From the NCBI RefSeq assembly GCF_029212375.1, contig NZ_JARGNU010000008.1:108896-172895 (forward strand): a DNA stretch of 64,000 bases, written 5' to 3'. This document shows positions 27,359-36,434 of the stretch, in pieces. Source of the stretch: Zhongshania sp. GTDB taxonomy: Bacteria > Pseudomonadota > Gammaproteobacteria > Pseudomonadales > Spongiibacteraceae. Numbering within the stretch: the first letter of the stretch is position 1; each line of letters starts with the position of its first letter. The notes beneath the pieces are model-generated. The model did no database searches. It was not told the origin of the DNA and saw only the letters and a program-made list of their open reading frames with translations. The translations under genes and the position numbers were made by a program.

Positions 27359-28237
27359 TTAGCTATTTCGGCATAACTCCAGCCACCGCAATATGCCTTC
27401 GCTGCGGTATTTTTGGCGATGCAGAATAAAGTAAAAGTAGCGTTTAAAATCCCGTGATTTCGCCTCTAGAGCCACCAAACGCTTGGTTTCAAACGAGCCC
27501 TGCAGCGAGAGTTTAGACAGGCAGCCAATGCCTAATCCGGTTTCCACTGCGCGCTTGATTGCTTCGGTGTGCTGTAACTCTAGGCGGATATTCAGATCAG
27601 GTAGCAGGTCGTGCAGGGCGCGGTCAAATGCTTGTCGAGTACCCGAGCCGGGCTCGCGTAAAATCCACTGGGCGGCCAGTAAATCTGCATTACTTAGATT
27701 TTTCTTGTTAGCCAAGGGGTGATTTGGGCTGCAAAATATCTGTAATTCATCCTCCCGCCATTTAGTGACTTCCAAGTCGGGGTGATGCAATTCGCCTTCG
27801 ATTAAACCTATATCCAAATCAAAGTTCAGTACTTGCTGGCTAATGGCGGCGGTATTGGCAACATTGAGCTCGACTTTGGCGGCGGGGTGGCGATTGATGA
27901 ACTCGGCCATGATGTCGACCGCAATGTAATTGCCGATAGTAAGCGTGGCGCCTACTTTTAGCTCGCCGATTTGGTCGTGGCGGCGAAAGCCTTGTTCTAA
28001 GGCTTGCGCTTGGTCTAATAAAGCCTCTGCTTGGGGGCGCAAGGCTCGACCTAATTCATTGATTTGCAATCGTTTTCCAATGCGGTCAAAGAGCTGGATC
28101 GAAAATTGTTGCTCTAAATCCTTGAGCGCGCTCGATGCCGCCGACTGCGACATAGACAGCTGCTGCGCGGCGCGGGTGATGTTTTCGGTGTGGGCCGCCG
28201 CTAGAAATACTTCAAGTTGACGCAGGGTATAGTGCAT
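27359..28237 (-). CDS. LysR-type regulator, FinR-like
   Basis: A 292-aa LysR protein with HTH ENITRAAQQLSMSQSAASSALKDLEQQF and a full-length effector domain (LKVGATLTIGNYIAVDIMAEF, REPGSGTRQAFD). It is divergent from fpr (122-base gap) with a strong inverted repeat between, the arrangement of Pseudomonas finR-fpr, where FinR activates the ferredoxin reductase gene under superoxide stress. The ATG at 28237 is preferred to the distant 28339 start because it begins MHYTLRQLEVFLAAAH, a standard LysR N-terminus. Assignment as FinR is by context. Confidence 0.88.
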   Translation of the reverse strand: MHYTLRQLEVFLAAAHTENITRAAQQLSMSQSAASSALKDLEQQFSIQLFDRIGKRLQINELGRALRPQAEALLDQAQALEQGFRRHDQIGELKVGATLTIGNYIAVDIMAEFINRHPAAKVELNVANTAAISQQVLNFDLDIGLIEGELHHPDLEVTKWREDELQIFCSPNHPLANKKNLSNADLLAAQWILREPGSGTRQAFDRALHDLLPDLNIRLELQHTEAIKRAVETGLGIGCLSKLSLQGSFETKRLVALEAKSRDFKRYFYFILHRQKYRSEGILRWLELCRNS

Positions 28238-28275
28238 ATTAATAAAACCGATATGAAAAATCACAATAAGTTGTT

Positions 28276-28312
28276 TTGCCGATAGCATAGCGCTCCCGTA
28301 GACTATTGGCAA
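28276..28312. promoter_or_regulatory. Putative LysR operator between the finR-like gene and fpr
   Basis: TTGCCGATAG (28276-28285) and CTATTGGCAA (28303-28312) form a 10-bp inverted repeat with one mismatch and a 17-base spacer, 48 bases upstream of the fpr start. Size and position suit an activating LysR dimer-of-dimers site. Confidence 0.6.
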
Positions 28313-28359
28313 ATCAGCAACAACAGGGACGGCGCCCATCGCCGCAGGAGAGGTTTACA

Positions 28360-29133
28360 GTGAGCAATATTATTCGTGAGCGGGTGACCAGCGTACATCA
28401 CTGGAATGACACCTTGTTTAGCTTTAAAACCAGTCGCGACCCGTCTTTCCGTTTTGAAAATGGCCACTTCACCATGATTGGCTTACAGCAAGGCGAGCGG
28501 CCGCTAATGAGGGCTTACAGCATCGTTAGCGCTAATTACGAAGATGAGTTGGAGTTTTTTAGCATTAAAGTTGCCGACGGCCCACTGACCTCAAAGTTGC
28601 AGCAGATTCAGATTGGCGACGAAGTGCTGATTAGTCGTAAGCCGACTGGCACCTTGTTGGCCGACCATTTACTGCCCGGTAAAAACCTTTATTTGCTTAG
28701 TACCGGCACGGGCTTGGCGCCGTTTATGAGTATTATTAAAGACCCAGAGGTGTACGAGAAATTCGATAAAGTGATATTGGTTCACGGTGTGCGTTACGAG
28801 AGTGAGCTGGCTTATCAAGATTTCATTCGCGATCACTTGCCTAGCCACGAATATTTTGGCGAGGTGGTGCGGGATAAACTGATTTACTACCCAACCGTGA
28901 CGCGGGAAAAATACGCTAATCAGGGCCGGTTGACCGACTTAATTCGCAGCGGCAAATTAATGAAAGATATTGGTCTGCCACCACTTAATCTTGAAGATGA
29001 CCGGTTTATGATTTGCGGTAGCCCAAGTATGCTTAAAGACAGCTGCGCTTTATTAAATGCCGCAGGCTTCCAAGAAACTCGCGGCGGTGTTCACGGCCAC
29101 TTTGTAATTGAGCGGGCATTTGTTGAGCATTAA
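28360..29133 (+). CDS. fpr: Ferredoxin/flavodoxin-NADP+ reductase
   Basis: A 257-aa flavoenzyme. FAD binding is shown by MRAYSIVSANYEDELEFFSIKV, the NADP side by LLSTGTGLAPFMSII and FMICGSPSMLKDSC, and the end is FVIERAFVEH, the usual Fpr C-terminus. It exchanges electrons between NADPH and ferredoxin or flavodoxin for iron-sulfur repair and oxidative defence. The start is GTG at 28360, with CAGGAGAGG ideally spaced; the upstream 18 codons (Gln-rich) are untranslated leader. Confidence 0.95.
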   Translation: MSNIIRERVTSVHHWNDTLFSFKTSRDPSFRFENGHFTMIGLQQGERPLMRAYSIVSANYEDELEFFSIKVADGPLTSKLQQIQIGDEVLISRKPTGTLLADHLLPGKNLYLLSTGTGLAPFMSIIKDPEVYEKFDKVILVHGVRYESELAYQDFIRDHLPSHEYFGEVVRDKLIYYPTVTREKYANQGRLTDLIRSGKLMKDIGLPPLNLEDDRFMICGSPSMLKDSCALLNAAGFQETRGGVHGHFVIERAFVEH

Positions 29134-29170
29134 ACTAGTGCATTAAAGCGACTAGTTAGCCTTACCTTTA

Positions 29171-29204
29171 AAAGCCCGAGTCACATTAATGACTTGGGCT
29201 TTTT
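29171..29204 (+). terminator. Intrinsic terminator after fpr
   Basis: AGCCCGAGTCA (29173-29183) pairs with TGACTTGGGCT (29190-29200) with one G-T, flanked by A's and followed by T's. It probably works in both directions and also ends the gene at 29247-30080. Confidence 0.82.
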
Positions 29205-29246
29205 GCTTTTTGAATTTTGGCTGTCACCGGCTGCGGCGCAATGGCG

Positions 29247-30080
29247 TTAGCACCAAAGATACATACTCGCCTTTTTGTTTAGAATCTGGAGTTCAAAATG
29301 CTGAGAACATGGCGTTTCAGCAAGGCCATAGCAAACATGTAAGGGCAGCAGGTGTTCTTCTCGCGGATGACAATAGCGGGCAGCTGGGGCGTTTTGCCAC
29401 TGGGTGAATCGCTGCGTTCTATTTTCCTCACTAAAATCTGGGCTGGCACAGGTTTCGATTAACCAATTTTCAAATGACTCATTTTTTGCGGTGGCATCAC
29501 TGCTTGGTGGTGCAAAAAATGCCTTTAAATTATGAAAGGAAAACCCCGAGCCAATGACGAGTAGATTTTCGTAATTGAGATTTTGCAGCGCCCGTCCGAT
29601 ATTTAGGTGCTCTGTGGGGTTGAGGCTATCAACAAGGGACAGTTGAACGCAGGGTATATCGGCCTCGGGGTACATGATTTTTAAGGGTATAAAGAGGCCG
29701 TGATCAAAGCCCCGCTGGGCATCGCAGTTAGCGCCAATCCCCGCTTTTTGTAAGCTGGCTTGGACCTGCTGGGCAAGTAACGGCTCGCCTGGACAGGGGT
29801 AGCTAATACGATAGGATTCTTCGGGGAAACCGTAGTAATCGTAGATTAGCGGCGGCTTGGCCGCCGAGGTAATTGTTGGAATACTGGCTTCCCAGTGCGC
29901 ACTTATCACTAGAATGGCAGAGGGTTTGCGGATGTCGGCAGCGATGCTTTTTAAGCAGGCAAGCATCTCGGTATGCCCTACATCACCAAGCAATGGCATA
30001 GGGCCGCCGCCATGAGACAAAAATAATACCTGAGGCTTGGTTTTTATCACGCTGCGCTCCATAAAATTGTTCGTCGTCAC
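29247..30080 (-). CDS. LigB-type extradiol dioxygenase (DODA/YgiD family)
   Basis: A 277-aa protein of the class III extradiol dioxygenase type. Metal-site blocks are FLSHGGGPMPLL (H), ISAHWEASIPTI (H), GFDHGLFIPLKIMYPEADIPCVQLSL (H) and IGSGFSFHNL (H). Family members include DOPA-4,5-dioxygenase-like proteins acting with Fe or Zn on catechols; the true substrate is not predictable. A GTG at 30080 is listed; an ATG at 30062 (MERSVIKTK) is an alternative. The gene stands alone between fpr and zntB-like genes. Confidence 0.85.
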   Translation of the reverse strand: MTTNNFMERSVIKTKPQVLFLSHGGGPMPLLGDVGHTEMLACLKSIAADIRKPSAILVISAHWEASIPTITSAAKPPLIYDYYGFPEESYRISYPCPGEPLLAQQVQASLQKAGIGANCDAQRGFDHGLFIPLKIMYPEADIPCVQLSLVDSLNPTEHLNIGRALQNLNYENLLVIGSGFSFHNLKAFFAPPSSDATAKNESFENWLIETCASPDFSEENRTQRFTQWQNAPAARYCHPREEHLLPLHVCYGLAETPCSQHFELQILNKKASMYLWC

Positions 30081-30292
30081 CTTGCTCTCGCCACCTTGAA
30101 TATATTGTACAGGCGCAGTTATTTCACGGTTGTTTACTTTAACACAAGGTATTTCGCCCGCGGCGTAAGGGTATAAAACCGATTGTTGTTACCGCTGGTG
30201 TGAGAAAACGCACCGATTACGTGAGCGGGGCCGCTGAGCGCGGCATTGTTTGTCGGTCTGCTGCTGTGCGATTATCCGCTGGAGTATAAATA

Positions 30293-30322
30293 ATGAGATG
30301 CCCAGTATGGATGATTTTTTAG
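30293..30322 (+). CDS. Nine-codon upstream ORF overlapping the zntB-like start
   Basis: ATG at 30293 has GGAG (30281-30284) at the ideal eight-base spacing and encodes MRCPVWMIF before TAG at 30320. The zntB frame starts five bases later at 30298 with poorer spacing. It could be a leader peptide that couples or dampens translation, or chance. Confidence 0.25.
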   Translation: MRCPVWMIF

Positions 30323-31275
30323 TTTACGGGATGTTGTTGGACGGCAAGGGCGGTGCTACCCCCTTAAGCACCACCGAAATTGATGCGTGGCAGCCAGCGC
30401 AGGGTTTGCTGTGGCTGCACTTTGATTACAGCAAACCGGGTACCTTGACGTGGTTGGAGGAGCACAGTGGCTTAGACGATATCGCCATTGCTGCACTGGT
30501 GGCCGAAGACACTCGGCCGCGTGCAACCTCGCATAATGGCGGTTTACTAATGGCGCTGCGTGGAGTGAATATGAATCCCGAGGCAGATCCTGAAGATATG
30601 GTGTCTATTCGTTTATGTGTAAACGAGCACCGCATTATCAGTTCTCGAAAGCGCCGCCTATTGTCGGTAGACGATATTGTGCGCAGCTTTAAAGAGGGTG
30701 AAGGCCCAGAAACCAGCGCGGAATTTATCGCCGTATTGTGCGACCGCCTAGTGCGGCGCATGGCTGGGCCAATTGATAATGCCGAAGATAAGGTCGACGA
30801 GCTTGAAGAGTCGCTACTGACCAGCGCGCGGGCAAGGCTGCGCAGTGAGCTTGGCCAGGTGCGGCGTCAATCCATTGCCTTGCGGCGCTATTTGGCGCCC
30901 CAGCGCGAAGCCTTGAACTGGGTGCAAAGCGAGCGCCTGCCGTGGTTTGGCGATGAGCAACGCTTGCGGGTGCGGGAGGTGGGTGATCGCTTAGCGCAAT
31001 ATATCGAAACCCTCGACAGTATTCGCGAACGCGCGGCGGTGAGTCAGGAGGAACTCGTTAACCAAATTTCGGAAGAATCCAATAGCCGAATGTATGTGCT
31101 GTCGATAGTGTCGGCGATATTTTTGCCATTGGGTTTTGCCACGGGGTTGCTGGGGATTAATGTAGGTGGTATTCCCGGTGCAGAAAATCACTATGCTTTT
31201 GCTATTTTTATTGCCATCTTAGTGGGCTTAGCAGGTGGCTTGCTCGTCTTTTTTAGGTATAAAAAATGGCTATAG
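30298..31275 (+). CDS. zntB: ZntB-like CorA-family metal transporter
   Basis: A 325-aa protein with a long soluble N-domain (DDFLVYGMLLDGKGG, LVAEDTRPRATSHNGGLLMALRGVN) and two C-terminal membrane helices. The CorA signature appears as GLLGINVGGIPG, the GxN variant with I that marks ZntB rather than Mg-type GMN proteins. ZntB moves zinc across the inner membrane. Start options are ATG 30298 or 30307. It overlaps the downstream MgtC-family gene by ten bases, so the two form an operon. Confidence 0.88.
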   Translation: MPSMDDFLVYGMLLDGKGGATPLSTTEIDAWQPAQGLLWLHFDYSKPGTLTWLEEHSGLDDIAIAALVAEDTRPRATSHNGGLLMALRGVNMNPEADPEDMVSIRLCVNEHRIISSRKRRLLSVDDIVRSFKEGEGPETSAEFIAVLCDRLVRRMAGPIDNAEDKVDELEESLLTSARARLRSELGQVRRQSIALRRYLAPQREALNWVQSERLPWFGDEQRLRVREVGDRLAQYIETLDSIRERAAVSQEELVNQISEESNSRMYVLSIVSAIFLPLGFATGLLGINVGGIPGAENHYAFAIFIAILVGLAGGLLVFFRYKKWL

Positions 31276-31772
31276 TACTTCCCGATTTGGCTGTGTTGTC
31301 GATTGCGCCGCTGAAATGGCCTGCGGTACTCACCACGATTGTGGCGGGCGCGATTATTGGCTTGGAGCGCCAGATTCGCGGCAAGCCGATTGGTATCCGC
31401 ACGGCGGCGCTGATTTGCTTGGGCACCTATGTGTTTATCGCGATGTCGGTGTCGGTTGGCAACGGCGTTACCGACCCGTCGCGGGTGATTGGCCAAGTGA
31501 TCACGGGTATTGGCTTTTTGGGCGCAGGGGTTATTTTGTCCCGCGACGGCATGGTGTTAGGGGTGACGTCTGCGGCGGCAATATGGGTGCTCGCGGCTAT
31601 TGGCGTTATGATTGGTCTCGATAAATATGGGCCGGCACTGTTAGTGGCGGGGGTGGTTGTGGGTATTTTGGTGGGGGTCGACGTATTGGAAAACAGCTTT
31701 CACTCCCTGCGCAAAGGTGTTCATCAGCGCATTACGGAGCGGCGCTATCAGCGGAAAAAGCCTGAAGAATAA
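31266..31772 (+). CDS. MgtC/SapB-family membrane protein
   Basis: A 168-aa protein with four or five helices and the MgtC N-terminal core: IVAGAIIGLERQIRGKPIGIRTAALICLGTYVF, VITGIGFLGAGVIL and GVTSAAAIWVLAAIGVMIGL. It lacks the C-terminal ACT-like domain of virulence MgtC, so it belongs to the short SapB-like group. The charged tail HQRITERRYQRKKPEE is likely cytoplasmic. Coexpression with a ZntB-like transporter suggests a role in divalent-metal or envelope homeostasis (inference). Confidence 0.88.
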   Translation: MAIVLPDLAVLSIAPLKWPAVLTTIVAGAIIGLERQIRGKPIGIRTAALICLGTYVFIAMSVSVGNGVTDPSRVIGQVITGIGFLGAGVILSRDGMVLGVTSAAAIWVLAAIGVMIGLDKYGPALLVAGVVVGILVGVDVLENSFHSLRKGVHQRITERRYQRKKPEE

Positions 31773-31899
31773 GTATTGCCACGGTAGTGCTGCGCATATT
31801 GCAAAAATTTTGCGGCGGCCGTGTGCTAATGGTGGAGTCCTGACGGCGGCCTTGTTAAGTTAAGCTTATTAATACCTGTTTTTTTGATTGAGTGCTTTG

Positions 31900-33039
31900 A
31901 TGATAAAAAAAATCTTGTGGGCTATTGTTTTTCTCGTTGTTGCGGCCATGTTATACCTGCAATTTGGCAATAAACCTGCACCCCTGCCGACCGACACCCA
32001 AAGTAGCCAGTGGTTGGAGAAAGGCTTATACGACGTCGATTATTTTGATGTAGAGCTTGTCGACAGCACGCGGCCTACCCAAGCAAATGGCGATTATAAG
32101 GGCAGCGCTGAACGGCGATTAAAAACACGTATTTGGTACCCTGAAGGTTTGGCTGCGTCGGCCCCCTTACTTATTTACAGCCACGGATTTATGTCTGCGC
32201 GCACTGGCGGTAGTTATCTCGCCGAACATTTTGCCAGTCACGGTTATATTGTGGCGGCGATGGACTACCCCTTAACGCACCTAAGCGCACCTGGTGGCCC
32301 GCTAGTGAAGGATGTCGTTAATCAGCCGGCAGATATCAGCTTTTTAATTGATCAATTTATGAGCTGGGATGCCGACAGCAGTAATCAGTTTTTTGAGAAA
32401 ATTGATGAAAAGCATATTGGCGTGCTGGGCTTGTCGCTGGGGGGAATGACGTCGACCCTTGCCGCCTTTCACCCCGAAAATTCAGATTTACGCATCGCCG
32501 CCGCGGTGTCGATTGCAGGGCCGGCCTTTATGTTTGGCCCGCGTTTTTATGAGTCGCGAGATATTCCCTTTATGATGATTGCCTCGCCGATTGATGCCAT
32601 GATCGACTATGCGGCCAACGGTGCTAATATTCCCGAGTTTGTGAAGGGCTCATTGCTAGTGACCATGCAAGATGCCTCGCATACCGCGTTCGCGACGCCG
32701 GGTAAGTATTTTCGCTGGCTGGATAATGCCGACATGGTGGGTTGTAGTGTGGTGACTCGGGGCCTAACAAAAACTGAAGACGAGGCGTGGGCGACGGAGT
32801 TGGGCTCTGCCGAGCAGGGTATTTTGCCGGTGCCCCAGCCTAAGCTGTGCACCGTAGACCCGCTGCCTAAGGCGATGAACCCGATTCGCCAGCAGTGGCT
32901 GACGACACTTGCGGTGTATCCTTTTTTTGAAGCGCACTTTGCGCTGAGCGAATTGCGGCGCCAAGATGCAGAGGATTACTTGCTCAAAACCTTTGCGGCC
33001 GAAGTTCCTGAAATTAGCGTGCAGCGCGCGGCGAAATGA
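31900..33039 (+). CDS. Membrane-anchored or secreted alpha/beta hydrolase
   Basis: A 379-aa hydrolase with an N-terminal hydrophobic segment (ILWAIVFLVVAAMLYLQF), then the alpha/beta fold: PLLIYSHGFMSARTGGSYLAEHFASHGYIVAAMDYP (oxyanion region) and the nucleophile elbow GLSLGG. It resembles PAF-acetylhydrolase/dienelactone-hydrolase-like esterases. The His of the triad may be in DASHTAF. The ATG at 31900 is preferred to the TTG at 31888. No operon is evident. Confidence 0.83.
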   Translation: MIKKILWAIVFLVVAAMLYLQFGNKPAPLPTDTQSSQWLEKGLYDVDYFDVELVDSTRPTQANGDYKGSAERRLKTRIWYPEGLAASAPLLIYSHGFMSARTGGSYLAEHFASHGYIVAAMDYPLTHLSAPGGPLVKDVVNQPADISFLIDQFMSWDADSSNQFFEKIDEKHIGVLGLSLGGMTSTLAAFHPENSDLRIAAAVSIAGPAFMFGPRFYESRDIPFMMIASPIDAMIDYAANGANIPEFVKGSLLVTMQDASHTAFATPGKYFRWLDNADMVGCSVVTRGLTKTEDEAWATELGSAEQGILPVPQPKLCTVDPLPKAMNPIRQQWLTTLAVYPFFEAHFALSELRRQDAEDYLLKTFAAEVPEISVQRAAK

Positions 33040-33127
33040 AATATGACGAGCGTTTTGCTTGGTTTCTCCCCGTAATTTAAGCTGCGGCGAAGTCAGCAAT
33101 AACCAGAACAAAAAATAGGGAAGAATA

Positions 33128-33514
33128 ATGACTATTGCATTTTGGTGCGTGTTTATTGCGTGTTTACTGCCGATGATGACCGCATGGGCTGGCGGATATT
33201 TTCGAGCTAAGCAGTTTGGCCGCATAGATAATAAACACCCAAGATTACAGTACGCTCAGCTTGAGGGCGCGGGCGCTCGGGCTTATGCGGCGCAGCAGAA
33301 CGCGTGGGAGGCGTTGCCGGTTTTCACTGCGGCGGTGGTCGTGGCGCATTTGGCTGGCGTGGCGCCGGAGCGGGCGGCGCTGGCCGCCGAAATATTTATC
33401 GCGGCGCGCATTCTTTACCCCATATTTTATATTGCCAATAAAGACATACTGCGCTCTTTAAGCTTTTTAGTTGGTATGGGTGCCTGCATTTCGCTATTTG
33501 TGATGGCGGCCTAA
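33128..33514 (+). CDS. MAPEG-family membrane protein
   Basis: A 128-aa protein with four hydrophobic helices. The MAPEG pattern is seen in RAYAAQQNAWEALPVFTAAVVVAHLAG (the RAxxAxxNxxE block) and in ARILYPIFYIANKDILRSLSFLVGMGA. Eukaryotic relatives act on glutathione and eicosanoids; bacterial ones are mostly uncharacterised. A GGAAG ribosome-binding site precedes the ATG. It ends six bases before the PHP-domain gene, so the two are likely cotranscribed. Confidence 0.87.
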   Translation: MTIAFWCVFIACLLPMMTAWAGGYFRAKQFGRIDNKHPRLQYAQLEGAGARAYAAQQNAWEALPVFTAAVVVAHLAGVAPERAALAAEIFIAARILYPIFYIANKDILRSLSFLVGMGACISLFVMAA

Positions 33515-33520
33515 CTACTT

Positions 33521-36277
33521 ATGGCTGGACTGAGTACAAACGCAAAATGGACGTTGTGGCTGTCGTTAAGTGTATTTGTGACATCGGCCGCGCTGGCGGC
33601 GTCGAAGCCAAGCGAGCCTGCCGACGAAGAGGGCTTTACACCCCAACTGGAAGAGTTTTTGCCGGTGGTAGAAGTGCCACCGCCGCCGTCGCTGTTGCGC
33701 GCTGAGCAAATCAAAACAGAAACCTTCGATAGTTTTCCGCGTGGTGGCCCCGACAGCATTGCTGGGCTGGGCGACTGGTGGCTGTCTAACGGCAAGCTCT
33801 GTGTGGCGGTGAGCGATGTTGATCACAGCGCCGGTATTGTGGCCGGCGGTGGCACACTGATTGATGTTGGGCATTGCGACCTAGCGAATGACCAGTGGAC
33901 TTACGCTAATATTCTTACTGGCTTGGCTAAGGAAACGGCAATTCCGGTTAGCGGAGTCAGTGCGGGTATTCGCGATGGCAGCGCTGAAATCACTACCGTA
34001 GGTGAGGCCGATGGTATCCGCCAGACGGTGGTCTATCGTTTGGCCGAGGGTGCCGACAAGCTCGATATTGACGTGATGATTGAGCGTATTGGCAAGGGCA
34101 AAGCGGTGCATATGAGTGGCCTCTTTACCCTGTATTCTCAGCGAGCACTGACGCCCTTCAGCTTGTCTAGCTATGTGCCCGACGCCACGCTGGGCTTTGA
34201 GCACCCCGCGATTGACCGCAATAAAGTATCGTCTTTATTGGCTGGGCTGCTGCCCAGCGACTGGAATATTTTGGTGGGGGCAACAAGTTACGAAACGCAG
34301 GCGAGTTACGGCGTGCAACTATCATCGGCGGAGCTCATCACCAAAAATGGCAGTCGCCAGCCGTTACCGCGCTTTTTAGCGGTCTTTCCAAATTACAGCT
34401 TACACGGCTGGATGAGTCGGCCGCTGTGGTTGCAGAGCGAACGCTTGAATTGGTTGTCGATGCTTCAAAACCAATTTATGGATATTAAACCCGGCGAGAG
34501 ATTGCTAGCCAAATTTAGTGTGCTGGTTGGCGATCGCAGTGATGTGGCCTCGATAAGCGATCAAATTTATCAAGGACCACTGCTGCGCGGTTACGCCAAT
34601 GACAACTCCGTGTCGGTTGCTATTTGGGATCAAGATGATCGACCAGTGACCCAAGGCCGAGTAGCCGAGGATGGTAGCTTTACAATTCGTCTGCCTAAGC
34701 ACACACAGTGGGTGAAAATGCAGGCGACTTCGGCGTGGGGGCAAAAAATTACCCGCGAACTGTCGTTGGCCGATGCCCGCAATGACAGCGGTCGTTGGGT
34801 GTTTAAAAAGAAAGGCCTGCTTAAGTTACCTCGCGATATTCCCATGAGTCTGTATTTTTTTGGGCTTGGCGATACCGTTACCCCAGAGTTTGGCAATGAC
34901 TTATTAGGCTTTACTGAGGCGGGGGTGTCGCTGCCGGGCTCATTGCGGCGCAATAGGGTTGATCTTGCTGGGGTCGCCTCGGATCCACTGCAAATTGACT
35001 TGCCGCCGGGCCAGTATCGGGTGCTTGCCAGCCGTGGGCTCGAATACGATGTAAAGGAGTACTTGCTTACAATTGTGGCGGGTAAAACCAGTCAATTGCC
35101 GATTATTGCTCCGCGCCAGATATGGCATAGCGACAATTGGCGCTCGGCCGACCTCCATGTACACAGTGGTGCCAGCTTCGATGCCATTCTGCCGTTTGAT
35201 GAGCGCCTGCGTAGTTTTGTGGCGCAAGGTGCTGAGATTCTGGTGGCCAGTGAACATAATCGCTTAGTTGATTATCGCGATCGTGTTACTGCGATGGGGT
35301 TAGCTGGCCAAGTGCAAGTGATTGTGGGCGCTGAATTGACCGGTATGGCGCGTACCGCCAAAGCGCCTTATACCGTGGGGCATAGCAATGCCTTTCCGCT
35401 TAAAGCCAAACCGGCGGAGTTTGCTGGCGGAGTGCCTCCAGTTGAAAATCGCAGCTTGGGTGAGGTTATTGCTGGGGTTCGGCAAGTTGCCCCCAAGGCC
35501 GTTTTTCAATTAAACCATCCCCGCGCAGCTGATCCTCTCGATGCCGATTTGGCATTTTTTGATCACTTATCGCTGGGTAAAAATTATGACCCTAGGCAGA
35601 GTCTCGATAGCAGTAATAATGAAAGCCTGTTGGCGCCAGACCCCGTGTCGGGGTTTAGGGATATCGATTTTGATGTAATAGAAGTGCTCAACGGTGCAGA
35701 GTTTGCGGTTTATAGCCAAATTCGCGACGATTGGTTCTCGTTGTTAAATCAGGGCGCGCGGCGCGCGGCTACCGGCAACAGCGATTCCCACGGTTTGCGT
35801 AATGTCGTTGCCGCGCCGCGCAATTATATTTATTTGCCGGCGGCGGGGAGCTTGCCGCTCGATGAGGACGTCTTAAGCGACGCGATTCGGGCTGGCCATA
35901 GCTTTATCACAACGGGCCCGCTATTGGCGGTGACCTTGCGCAGCGCTAGCGCAGAGGCGGGGCTGGGCGACATGTTTAACGGCGCACGGGGCGAGTTGCA
36001 TGTGCAGATTGACGCCGCGCCGTGGGTTTCAGTGGATAAATTAACGGTGTGGGTTAACGGCAATATTTATCGTGAATTACATGTTACGGCAGGAGACCAC
36101 AAGGTGATTGAATTAATCACCGACCGCGACGCGTATGTGGTGGTAGAGGTGACAGGGCAGCCGGGGCCCATTTTCCAATCGCTGATGCCCGGCCTAGCGC
36201 CTTTGGCGTTGAGCAATCCAATTTATATCGACGCCAATGGTGACGGCCAGTGGCGCGCTCCCGCTATAATGAACTAG
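33521..36277 (+). CDS. Large secreted PHP-domain (CehA/McbA-type) metallohydrolase
   Basis: A 918-aa protein with a signal peptide (WTLWLSLSVFVTSAALAA). The first 500 residues are beta-rich with no named domain. A PHP domain follows: SADLHVHSGASFDAILPFDERL, ILVASEHNRLVDYRDRV, FQLNHPRAADPLD and RRAATGNSDSHGLRN carry the expected metal-binding His and Asp residues. Such CehA/McbA-like proteins hydrolyse esters, carbamates or phosphoesters; the substrate here is unknown. The long N-terminal half is probably a binding module. It ends in a beta-sandwich-like region (PWVSVDKLTVWVNG). Confidence 0.82.
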   Translation: MAGLSTNAKWTLWLSLSVFVTSAALAASKPSEPADEEGFTPQLEEFLPVVEVPPPPSLLRAEQIKTETFDSFPRGGPDSIAGLGDWWLSNGKLCVAVSDVDHSAGIVAGGGTLIDVGHCDLANDQWTYANILTGLAKETAIPVSGVSAGIRDGSAEITTVGEADGIRQTVVYRLAEGADKLDIDVMIERIGKGKAVHMSGLFTLYSQRALTPFSLSSYVPDATLGFEHPAIDRNKVSSLLAGLLPSDWNILVGATSYETQASYGVQLSSAELITKNGSRQPLPRFLAVFPNYSLHGWMSRPLWLQSERLNWLSMLQNQFMDIKPGERLLAKFSVLVGDRSDVASISDQIYQGPLLRGYANDNSVSVAIWDQDDRPVTQGRVAEDGSFTIRLPKHTQWVKMQATSAWGQKITRELSLADARNDSGRWVFKKKGLLKLPRDIPMSLYFFGLGDTVTPEFGNDLLGFTEAGVSLPGSLRRNRVDLAGVASDPLQIDLPPGQYRVLASRGLEYDVKEYLLTIVAGKTSQLPIIAPRQIWHSDNWRSADLHVHSGASFDAILPFDERLRSFVAQGAEILVASEHNRLVDYRDRVTAMGLAGQVQVIVGAELTGMARTAKAPYTVGHSNAFPLKAKPAEFAGGVPPVENRSLGEVIAGVRQVAPKAVFQLNHPRAADPLDADLAFFDHLSLGKNYDPRQSLDSSNNESLLAPDPVSGFRDIDFDVIEVLNGAEFAVYSQIRDDWFSLLNQGARRAATGNSDSHGLRNVVAAPRNYIYLPAAGSLPLDEDVLSDAIRAGHSFITTGPLLAVTLRSASAEAGLGDMFNGARGELHVQIDAAPWVSVDKLTVWVNGNIYRELHVTAGDHKVIELITDRDAYVVVEVTGQPGPIFQSLMPGLAPLALSNPIYIDANGDGQWRAPAIMN

Positions 36278-36434
36278 TCTATTACTCGCATTGTCATAGT
36301 CGGCGAAGTAGTTGTGTGGCAAGTTCATGGCAATAAGGGGTTTAATGCCGTGAATAGTGGGGTGTTTTTTAGTTAGTAGCCTGTGTCATGATAAGGCAAT
36401 ACCGTTTGATGAAATTGAACTAGGGGGTTCACCA

